From Raoultibacter massiliensis (lineage in GTDB: Bacteria > Actinomycetota > Coriobacteriia > Coriobacteriales > Eggerthellaceae), in NCBI RefSeq assembly GCF_900199545.1, contig NZ_LT962671.1:657961-721960 (forward strand): a stretch of 64,000 nt of DNA, in the 5' to 3' direction. Positions within the stretch are counted from its first letter, which is position 1. Each line of letters opens with the position of its first letter. Below the pieces are notes generated by a model. It was not told where the DNA came from. It saw only the letters and a list, made by a program, of their open reading frames with translations, and searched no databases. A program made the position numbers and the translations under genes. This document shows, one piece after another, positions 17,006 to 23,807 of this stretch.

Positions 17006-17623
17006 ATGAATAACGAGAAAACAGGAATCCTTATCAAGAGGCTGCGTCAAGAGCGCGGCATGACGCAAAAGCAGGTAGCCGATCGCCTTCATGTGAGCGA
17101 TCGTGCGGTATCGAAGTGGGAGAGAGGCTGCGGGTCTCCCGACGTATCGCTTCTGAGGGGCCTGGCAGCCGTTCTCGACGTCGATGTGCAGAGCATTTTG
17201 GCGGGGGAGCTGAACCCGAACGACACCGATGGAGGAAACATGAAGCGAATGAGGTTCTACCGATGCCCTACGTGCGGAAACGTTCTTACGAGCACATCCG
17301 AGGCGGAACCGTCGTGCTGCGGCCGATCCCTCAAGCCGCTTGAGGCTCGCGCGGCCGAAGGGGAGCACGGCCTTGCAATCGAAGAAGTCGAGGACGAGTA
17401 CTACGTAGTCATGGACCATCCCATGACCAAGAGCCATCATATAGCGTTTGTGGCCTGTGCAACCGATGAGCGCATCATGCTGGTTCGGATGTATCCCGAG
17501 CAGGGTGCCCAGGCGCGCTTTCCCCGTATGCCCCGTGGCGTGTGGTACGCATGCTGTACCGAGCATGGATTGTTCGAGCTTCGGGGAATGCAGCAAGGTC
17601 GATATGCGAGGAAAGGCATATAA
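17006..17623 (+). CDS. XRE regulator fused to a complete desulfoferrodoxin (two-iron superoxide reductase)
   Basis: Residues about 5-70 are an XRE HTH (RGMTQKQVADRLHVSDRAVS). Residues about 83-113 form a desulforedoxin domain with Cys87-x2-Cys90 and Cys104-Cys105 (YRCPTCGNVL ... SCCG). The remainder matches superoxide reductase: His121 (GEHGLAIEE), His138 and His144 (HPMTKSHHI), Cys184 and His187 (CTEHGLF), i.e. all five ligands of the catalytic iron. The usual EKH lysine is replaced in GEH. The role is therefore either a redox- or superoxide-sensing regulator or a superoxide reductase carrying a DNA-binding domain. The start is fixed by GGAGG eight bases upstream. An internal ATG-AAG near residue 79 could start a free desulfoferrodoxin. 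It lies alone, before tRNA-Arg. Confidence 0.85.
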   Translation: MNNEKTGILIKRLRQERGMTQKQVADRLHVSDRAVSKWERGCGSPDVSLLRGLAAVLDVDVQSILAGELNPNDTDGGNMKRMRFYRCPTCGNVLTSTSEAEPSCCGRSLKPLEARAAEGEHGLAIEEVEDEYYVVMDHPMTKSHHIAFVACATDERIMLVRMYPEQGAQARFPRMPRGVWYACCTEHGLFELRGMQQGRYARKGI

Positions 17624-17808
17624 GCAACTCTGTATGCAACGTCTCTGCGCGGGCGATGGGAAAATGTGCGTTTAGAGGTGGCTTCCGCCATTTGGCTGCA
17701 GCTTACGATATATCCTCAAAGGATGGTATAAAGTTCAAACATATGATATCATTTAAATTTTTTTTACCAGTGATGTTGTATAACGAGAAAACGAGGGCGC
17801 GGGGAAGT

Positions 17809-17855
17809 GAGAAAGAATCTCTTTCTCATCCTTTCTCTTCGTCAAACAGGATGAG
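17809..17855. repeat. Two overlapping, mutually exclusive hairpins upstream of tRNA-Arg
   Basis: GAGAAAG (17809-17815) pairs with CTTTCTC (17821-17827), while CTCATCCT (17825-17832) pairs with AGGATGAG (17848-17855). They share bases 17825-17827, so only one can form fully. They lie just upstream of the tRNA-Arg -10 in an AT-rich patch. Confidence 0.55.
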
Positions 17856-17866
17856 AAGAGTTGCGG

Positions 17867-17872
17867 TATAAT
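17867..17872 (+). promoter_or_regulatory. -10 element of tRNA-Arg
   Basis: Perfect TATAAT 24 bases before the tRNA. No good -35 is seen at 17 bases; the second hairpin arm lies there instead. Confidence 0.6.
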
Positions 17873-17896
17873 ACCTACGCACGCAAGTGCCGCGAC

Positions 17897-17973
17897 GCGC
17901 TCGTAGCTCAGCTGGATAGAGCAGTGGACTTCTAATCCGAAGGTCGCAGGTTCGAATCCTGCCGGGCGCACCA
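17897..17973 (+). tRNA. tRNA-Arg (TCT)
   Basis: Acceptor GCGCTCG pairs with CGGGCGC with one G-T pair; CCA encoded. Anticodon TCT at 17931-17933 in loop CTTCTAA; T loop TTCGAAT. Confidence 0.97.
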
Positions 17974-17982
17974 GTCAGCATC

Positions 17983-18017
17983 AGCGGACCGGCTTTCCCG
18001 TCGGTCCGCTTTTTCTT
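17983..18017 (+). terminator. Terminator of tRNA-Arg
   Basis: AGCGGACCG and CGGTCCGCT form a nine-pair stem followed by TTTTCTTT. Confidence 0.88.
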
Positions 18018-18584
18018 TGCAAGGTGCGAAACTCCCGCCTTCTTCGAGGTCGATATAGCCGCAATGCAATACCTGAAAAGGGAAAATGTCAGGTTTCACC
18101 CTTTGTGGTCCCGGCTGAGAAGCGCTTGTTTTCGGCATGAGCGCTTACACGGCGAAGGGGAGCCCAACACGCGGCGGCGCACGATCGAAGGCTGCGCCGA
18201 ACGGGTGGGATCGCGTTGGAAAACCGAGGGCGTTTCAGCCATTCTGCATCTTTGCCACCCTTTATGCATTCAGATTCATAAAGCCCTGCAATCCAGAGGC
18301 GCCGTTCACACGGAAAGCGCCGATCCAGGTGTTTTCCAGTCACTATTTCGCTTTACTGCGGTGGAGTAAAAAACCGAAGCTTTTTGAAAAGAAACCGTTT
18401 TGTCAATAACCGTTCACCGCTCAAAAACGACCGCTCGCCAATCCTTTATTTCAGTTCGGTACTACCTGTTGCTTTTTCTTTTCACCCATGAGATTTTGGC
18501 CGTGTCATGCGGTTGTGCTCGAAATATGAAGCAAAACCGAAAGTCGTAAACGTAAAGAATGCATAAAAGAAAAGGAGGGTTGCC
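18018..18584. other. Upstream region of the arc cluster, no gene seen
   Basis: About 570 bases without a convincing coding frame; the frames on both strands lack ribosome binding sites and have odd composition. The right half (18365-18584) is AT-rich and should carry the arcA promoter, ending in AAGGAGG at the arcA start. ATTCA repeats near 18268-18278 are weakly reminiscent of an ArgR box but are direct, not inverted, so no operator is claimed. Confidence 0.5.
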
Positions 18585-19802
18585 ATGGCTGGTGTAAACG
18601 TCAAAAGTGAGATCAAGCCTTTGAAAAAAGTCTTGCTCCACCGACCGGGTAAAGAGTTGCTCAACCTGACACCAAACACGCTCGAAGAGCTTCTGTTCGA
18701 CGACATTCCGTTTTTGAAGGTCGCCCAGGAAGAGCACGACGCGTTCGCCAAGATTCTTCGCGACAACGGCGTTGAAGTCGTTTATCTCGAAGACCTTATG
18801 GCGGAAGTGCTCGATCAGAAGCCCGAATTGCGTGAACAGTTCCTGAAGCAGTTCATCGAAGAGGCTGGCATCCGCACCGATCGCTATCAGAAGATAATCT
18901 TCGATTATCTCAACGATAACTACAAGGACAACAAAGATCTCGTCATGAAGACCATGGAGGGCATCAACCTTACCGAGCTTCATACCGATAAGAGCAACTC
19001 TTTGGTCGATCTGGTGAGCGAAGCGTCCAAGATGGTCGTCGCTCCCATGCCGAACCTCTATTTCACCCGCGACCCGTTCGCCATGATCGGCAACGGCGTC
19101 TCCATCAACCGGATGTACTCGGTCACGCGCAACCGCGAGACCATCTACGGCGAATACATCTTCAAGTATCATCCCGATTTCGAGGGTACGCCCGAGTACT
19201 ACAGCCGTTACAACACCTTCCACATCGAAGGCGGCGACATTCTCAACATCAACGATAAGGTTCTCGCAATCGGCATTTCTCAGCGTACCGAGCCCGATGC
19301 GATCGATGCCATCGCCAAGAACATCTTCGAATCGGATTCCCCGATCAAGACCATTCTTGCGTTCAACATCCCGAACTCCCGTGCATTCATGCACCTCGAT
19401 ACGGTATTCACGCAGATCGACTACGACAAGTTCACCGTTCATCCCGGAATTCTCGGACCGCTGACCGTGTTCGAGATCACGCCCGACGACAACGGCGGCA
19501 TCAAGGTCAAAGAGATGCACGATACCCTCGAGGATATTCTCGAAGCGTACATCGGCAACCCCGTCGAGCTCATTCCCTGCGGCGGCGGCGATCGCATCGC
19601 GGCAGAGCGCGAGCAGTGGAACGACGGCTCCAACACGCTCTGCATCGCTCCCGGCACCATCGTGGTCTACGAGCGCAACGACGTTACCAATGCCGTGCTC
19701 AAGGAGAAAGGCCTCAACGTTTTGGAGATGCCCTCCGCCGAGCTTTCTCGTGGCCGTGGCGGCCCGCGTTGCATGAGCATGCCCATCTGGCGCGAGGATT
19801 AA
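18585..19802 (+). CDS. arcA: Arginine deiminase
   Basis: Converts arginine to citrulline and ammonia, first step of the fermentative arginine pathway in the cytoplasm. Conserved blocks are visible: MPNLYFTRDPFA, FHIEGGD and the C-terminal GGPRCMSMP carrying the catalytic Cys396. The 405 residues match family length. AGGAGG lies seven bases before the ATG. It is the first gene of arcA-arcB-arcC-transporter, all on the plus strand. A G+C-rich hairpin follows it before arcB, so arcA mRNA could be more abundant or stable than the rest. Confidence 0.97.
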   Translation: MAGVNVKSEIKPLKKVLLHRPGKELLNLTPNTLEELLFDDIPFLKVAQEEHDAFAKILRDNGVEVVYLEDLMAEVLDQKPELREQFLKQFIEEAGIRTDRYQKIIFDYLNDNYKDNKDLVMKTMEGINLTELHTDKSNSLVDLVSEASKMVVAPMPNLYFTRDPFAMIGNGVSINRMYSVTRNRETIYGEYIFKYHPDFEGTPEYYSRYNTFHIEGGDILNINDKVLAIGISQRTEPDAIDAIAKNIFESDSPIKTILAFNIPNSRAFMHLDTVFTQIDYDKFTVHPGILGPLTVFEITPDDNGGIKVKEMHDTLEDILEAYIGNPVELIPCGGGDRIAAEREQWNDGSNTLCIAPGTIVVYERNDVTNAVLKEKGLNVLEMPSAELSRGRGGPRCMSMPIWRED

Positions 19803-19826
19803 TCCTTGCTTGATTGATCGACCCAG

Positions 19827-19855
19827 TCGGCCCCCAGCCTCGCGGCGGGGGCCGA
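19827..19855 (+). other. Hairpin between arcA and arcB
   Basis: TCGGCCCCC (19827-19835) pairs with GGGGGCCGA (19847-19855), nine pairs with no T run after it. It may protect the 3' end of arcA mRNA or partly stop transcription. Confidence 0.6.
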
Positions 19856-19930
19856 TCGAGGCGAGGCGGATTTAACTTGGCACCGCCTGTTTCACAGCAA
19901 CCGTATATGCGCTATCGAAAGGAATGAGCA

Positions 19931-20926
19931 ATGCCTACTAGTTTGAGTGGACGTAACTTCTTGAAGCTGCTGGATTTCACGCCCGACGAGATCCGCTACC
20001 TTATCAAGCTGTCCAAAGAGTTCAAGAACCTGAAATTGACGGGCACCCCCCATCGCTATCTCGAAGGCAAGAACATCGTTCTCCTCTTCGAGAAAACATC
20101 TACCCGCACCCGCTGCGCATTCGAGGTCGGCGGCATGGACCTCGGCATGGGCGTGACCTACCTCGATCCCGGCAGCTCGCAAATGGGCAAGAAGGAATCC
20201 ATCGAGGATACTGCGCGCGTTCTCGGCCGCATGTACGATGGCATCGAGTATCGCGGTTACGATCAGTCGATCGTCGAAGACCTCGCGGCTAATGCGGGCG
20301 TCCCGGTGTGGAACGGCCTTACCACCGATTTCCACCCCACGCAGATGATCGCCGACATGCTCACGGTGGAAGAGAACTTCCCCACGGGCATCAAGGGCCT
20401 CAAGTTCGTGTTCATGGGCGATGCCCAGAACAACGTTGCGAACTCGCTCATGGTCGTTTGCTCCAAGCTCGGTTTGCACTTCGTGGCCTGCGGTCCGAAG
20501 GAGCAGATGCCGCATGAGGATCTTGTCGAGACCTGCAAGGACATCTGCAAGGAAACCGGCGGGTCGGTCACGCTTACCGAAGATGCGCAAGAAGCATGCA
20601 AAGACGCCCATGTCATCTACACCGACATCTGGGTATCCATGGGAGAACCCGACGAGCTGTGGGCCAAGCGCATCAAGCTCCTCGAGCCGTATCGCGTAAC
20701 CACCGAACTCATGTCCATCGCTGCTCCCGATGCGATCTTCATGCATTGCCTGCCTTCGTTCCATGACACCAAGACCACCATCGGTGCCGACATTGCCGAG
20801 AAGTTCGGCGTGAAGGAGATGGAAGTCGAGGACGCCGTGTTCGAGTCGCATCAGTCCAAGGTCTTCGACGAGGCTGAGAACCGCATGCACTCCATCAAGG
20901 CCATCATGTACGCGACCCTTTCCTAA
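19931..20926 (+). CDS. arcB: Ornithine carbamoyltransferase, catabolic
   Basis: Turns citrulline and phosphate into ornithine and carbamoyl phosphate in the arginine deiminase pathway. The carbamoyl-phosphate loop EKTSTRTRCAFE and the ornithine loop HCLPSFHD are present; the usual HCLPAFHD has Ser for Ala. Length (331) is normal. Assigned as catabolic because it lies between arcA and arcC; the sequence itself does not separate it from biosynthetic ArgF. It ends 18 bases before arcC, with AAAGGAG between. Confidence 0.96.
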   Translation: MPTSLSGRNFLKLLDFTPDEIRYLIKLSKEFKNLKLTGTPHRYLEGKNIVLLFEKTSTRTRCAFEVGGMDLGMGVTYLDPGSSQMGKKESIEDTARVLGRMYDGIEYRGYDQSIVEDLAANAGVPVWNGLTTDFHPTQMIADMLTVEENFPTGIKGLKFVFMGDAQNNVANSLMVVCSKLGLHFVACGPKEQMPHEDLVETCKDICKETGGSVTLTEDAQEACKDAHVIYTDIWVSMGEPDELWAKRIKLLEPYRVTTELMSIAAPDAIFMHCLPSFHDTKTTIGADIAEKFGVKEMEVEDAVFESHQSKVFDEAENRMHSIKAIMYATLS

Positions 20927-20944
20927 AGCGAAAGGAGATCTGTT

Positions 20945-21898
20945 ATGGCTTATCAGAAAGGCGAGGGCAAGAGCGTGGTCATCGCGCTCGGCGGCAACGC
21001 CCTCGGCGACACCCCGCAGGAGCAGCTCGAGCTCGTCAAGAACACCGCCGAGCACATCGTGGACATGGTGGCCGAGGGCATCAACGTCGTCGTGTCCCAC
21101 GGCAACGGCCCCCAGGTCGGCATGATCAACAACGCGTTCGACTACGCGAGCGCCCACGACGGCAAGACCCCCGAGATGCCCTTCCCCGAGTGCGGCGCCA
21201 TGAGCCAGGGCTACATCGGCTACCAGCTCTCCCAGGCCATCCTCAACGAGATGAAGCGCCGCGGCATCATGCGCTCGACGGCCTGCGTCGTGACCCAGAC
21301 CGTCGTCTACCCCGACGACCCGGCGTTCGACAACCCCACCAAGCCCGTCGGCGCCTTCCTCACCGAGGAGGAGGCGAGGCGCCGCGCCGCGGAGACCGGC
21401 ATGGTCTACAAGGAGGACGCCGGGCGCGGCTGGCGCATGGTCGTCGCCTCCCCGAAGCCCCAGCGCATCGTCGAGTTCGACGCCATCAGGGACCTCATGG
21501 ACGACGGCTACATCGTCGTGTCGACGGGCGGCGGCGGCGTGCCGGTGATCGAGCGCAACGACTCCTACGAGGGGGTCCCCGCGGTCATCGACAAGGACCG
21601 CTCCAGCGCCAAGCTCGCCGCCGACTTCAGGGCCGACATGCTCGTCATCCTCACGGCGGTGGAGAAGGTCGCGATCAACTTCAACACGCCCGAGCAGAAA
21701 GAGATCGACTCGATGACGGTCGCCGAGGCCGAGAAGTACATCGGGGAGGGCCAGTTCGCGCCCGGCTCGATGCTGCCGAAGGTCGAGGCCTGCATAGAGT
21801 TCGTCCGGGCCCATCCCGAGGGCCGCGCGCTCATCACGTCCCTCGAGTGCGCCGCCAAGGGCCTCAAAGGCGAGACGGGCACCGTTATTACCAGGTAA
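20945..21898 (+). CDS. arcC: Carbamate kinase
   Basis: Transfers the phosphate of carbamoyl phosphate to ADP, giving ATP, ammonia and CO2: the energy-yielding step of the pathway. GGNALGD at the N-terminus, SHGNGPQVG, and STGGGGVPV are the family's nucleotide and substrate loops; 317 residues is normal. The gene is much richer in G and C than arcA, arcB and the transporter: almost every third codon position is G or C from about 20965 to 21880. This points to replacement by DNA from a higher-GC relative. An open antisense frame of 640 codons is a by-product of this bias. Confidence 0.96.
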   Translation: MAYQKGEGKSVVIALGGNALGDTPQEQLELVKNTAEHIVDMVAEGINVVVSHGNGPQVGMINNAFDYASAHDGKTPEMPFPECGAMSQGYIGYQLSQAILNEMKRRGIMRSTACVVTQTVVYPDDPAFDNPTKPVGAFLTEEEARRRAAETGMVYKEDAGRGWRMVVASPKPQRIVEFDAIRDLMDDGYIVVSTGGGGVPVIERNDSYEGVPAVIDKDRSSAKLAADFRADMLVILTAVEKVAINFNTPEQKEIDSMTVAEAEKYIGEGQFAPGSMLPKVEACIEFVRAHPEGRALITSLECAAKGLKGETGTVITR

Positions 21899-21927
21899 GT
21901 GTTTTTTAGCAACAAGGGGTGCTTTAT

Positions 21928-21975
21928 CAGGCGGACGGAGCCTGGATCGTAAGAGCCATAGGCTCGGTCCGCCTG
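21928..21975 (+). other. Long-range hairpin between arcC and the transporter gene
   Basis: CAGGCGGAC (21928-21936) pairs with GTCCGCCTG (21967-21975), with further possible pairs inside (GAGCCT/AGGCTC). No T run follows, so it looks like a processing or pausing signal rather than a terminator. Confidence 0.55.
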
Positions 21976-22024
21976 CGATTTCTCGTTCACCGTAAACATC
22001 GATCCCTACTAAAAAGGAGGGGCT

Positions 22025-23623
22025 ATGGCCGAGAAAGTAAAGGATAAGAGTAGGAAAAAGCGAGCGATAAGCTCATTTTCCATTCTTCTTATCATTCTGA
22101 TCGTTCTTGCGATCATCACGGTAGTCATGTCGCTCGCAGGCGTCGAAGGCGTCGAAGGCGCGACGATTGCGAATGTCGCGACTGCTCCCGTCAAGGGCTT
22201 TACCGACGCTCTACCCGTTTGTCTGTTCGTTTTGATCCTCGGTGGCTTTTTGGGAATCGTCACCGAAACCGGAGCTCTCGATGCCGGCATCGCCGCATTG
22301 GTGAAAAAGCTCAAGGGCAACGAACTCATTCTGATTCCCATCCTTATGTTCATCTTCTCCATCGGCGGTACGACCTACGGCATGTGCGAAGAAACGGTGC
22401 CGTTCTACCTGCTGCTGGCCGCCACTATGGTTGCGGCGGGCTTCGATAGCGTCGTTGGTGCGGCTACCGTTTTGCTCGGTGCCGGCTGCGGCGTGCTCGG
22501 TTCAACGGTCAACCCGTTCGCTGTCGGCGCTGCGGTCGACTCGCTCTCCGGCACGGGAATCGCGATCAACCAGGGCACGATTATCCTTCTCGGTATCGTT
22601 CTCTGGCTCGTCACGCTTGCCATCTCGATCGTGTTCGTCATGCGTTACGCTAAAAAGGTGAAGGCGAACAAGGGTTCTACCATCATGTCCCTGCAGGAGC
22701 AGGAAACCATGAAAGAGGAGTTCGGCGAGGCTCAGCAGGAGGCTGTCGATGCCGAAGCGAACCCCAATGAGAAGCTTCTGACCGGTCGCCAGAAGGGCGC
22801 CCTCGTCGTTTTCGCACTGACCTTCGTCATCATGATCATCGGCTTCATCCCGTGGGGTGATTTCGACATTACCGTATTCGAGGCCGGGGCGGCTACCGAA
22901 GAGGTTGTAACGCCCATCACCGGCGAGGAAATCGCTGCATCGTGGGACGATGCTCAGGTTGGCGGAGCGCTTGAGATTCCCGAGGGAGTCGAAGGCACCG
23001 TGGTAAGCGAAGAGCAGATATCCGACGGTTGGTCTTCGTTCCTCACGGGCGTGCCGCTCGGCGGATGGTACTTCGACGAGGCATCCACGTGGTTCCTCAT
23101 CATGGCGATCGTCATCGGCGTTGTCGGCGGGCTTTCCGAAAGCCGTTTCGTCAAGGCATTCATCAACGGTGCGGCCGACATGATGAGCGTCGTTCTCATC
23201 ATCGCTCTGGCCCGTTCGATTACCGTCCTCATGGGCGAAACAGGTCTTGACATGTGGATTCTCGAGAACGCTGCTGCGGCCCTTGCGGGAATGTCGGCGA
23301 TCATATTTGCCCCGTTGTCGTTCTTGCTCTACGTGGTGCTGTCGTTCCTCATCCCGTCTTCTTCGGGTATGGCGACCGTGTCCATGCCGATCATGGGTCC
23401 CTTGGCGAACAACCTCGGGTTCTCTCCCGACGTCATGATCATGATCTTCAGCGCAGGCAACGGTCTTGTGAACCTGTTTACTCCGACGAGCGGTGCCATC
23501 ATGGGCGGTCTTGCGCTTGCGAAGGTGGAGTACTCAACTTGGTTGAAATTCGGTGCCAAGCTGTTCATCGTTCTCGGCGTCGTTTGCATGGTGATCCTCA
23601 CCGGAGCAATGCTGATCTTGTAA
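22025..23623 (+). CDS. arcD: YfcC-family transporter, probable arginine/ornithine antiporter
   Basis: A membrane protein of 532 residues with about 12-13 hydrophobic segments in two halves, split by a charged cytoplasmic stretch (about residues 215-265). Family features include GGTTYGMCEETVPF in the first half and SFLIPSSSGMATVSMPIM in the second, as in YfcC/C4-dicarboxylate-carrier-like proteins. Such proteins are found in arc operons and serve as arginine/ornithine exchangers; here the position right after arcC supports that role. Substrate is inferred from context, so the symbol is tentative. AGGAGG precedes the ATG. Confidence 0.8.
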   Translation: MAEKVKDKSRKKRAISSFSILLIILIVLAIITVVMSLAGVEGVEGATIANVATAPVKGFTDALPVCLFVLILGGFLGIVTETGALDAGIAALVKKLKGNELILIPILMFIFSIGGTTYGMCEETVPFYLLLAATMVAAGFDSVVGAATVLLGAGCGVLGSTVNPFAVGAAVDSLSGTGIAINQGTIILLGIVLWLVTLAISIVFVMRYAKKVKANKGSTIMSLQEQETMKEEFGEAQQEAVDAEANPNEKLLTGRQKGALVVFALTFVIMIIGFIPWGDFDITVFEAGAATEEVVTPITGEEIAASWDDAQVGGALEIPEGVEGTVVSEEQISDGWSSFLTGVPLGGWYFDEASTWFLIMAIVIGVVGGLSESRFVKAFINGAADMMSVVLIIALARSITVLMGETGLDMWILENAAAALAGMSAIIFAPLSFLLYVVLSFLIPSSSGMATVSMPIMGPLANNLGFSPDVMIMIFSAGNGLVNLFTPTSGAIMGGLALAKVEYSTWLKFGAKLFIVLGVVCMVILTGAMLIL

Positions 23624-23658
23624 TGAATCGCTGAAACACTCGTTTACGTGAATCGAGG

Positions 23659-23692
23659 AAAGGCCCCTGCATGAGCGGGGGCCTTTCGTTCG
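23659..23692 (+). terminator. Terminator of the arc cluster
   Basis: AAAGGCCCCTGC and the complementary GCGGGGGCCTTT form the stem, followed by CGTTCGTTTC. It closes the arcA-arcD unit. Confidence 0.8.
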
Positions 23693-23807
23693 TTTCCCCG
23701 TGATCGATTTAGCCGATAGGTCATCTGTTTTTCGAAAAACTACCCTCGCTTCGAGCCTCGTATAATCAAAGCAACGTTGGTCGAGAAGTATCACGTGAGG
23801 AGTTGTT

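Noticed and set aside
18260..18290. Possible ArgR operator upstream of arcA
   Set aside because: ATTCA appears twice but as a direct repeat; ARG boxes are inverted repeats and the match is too weak.
19892..21814. Long minus-strand open frame of 640 codons opposite arcB and arcC
   Set aside because: It mirrors the GC-rich third positions of arcC; the translation is low-complexity (Gly, Val, His, Asp, Arg) and matches nothing.
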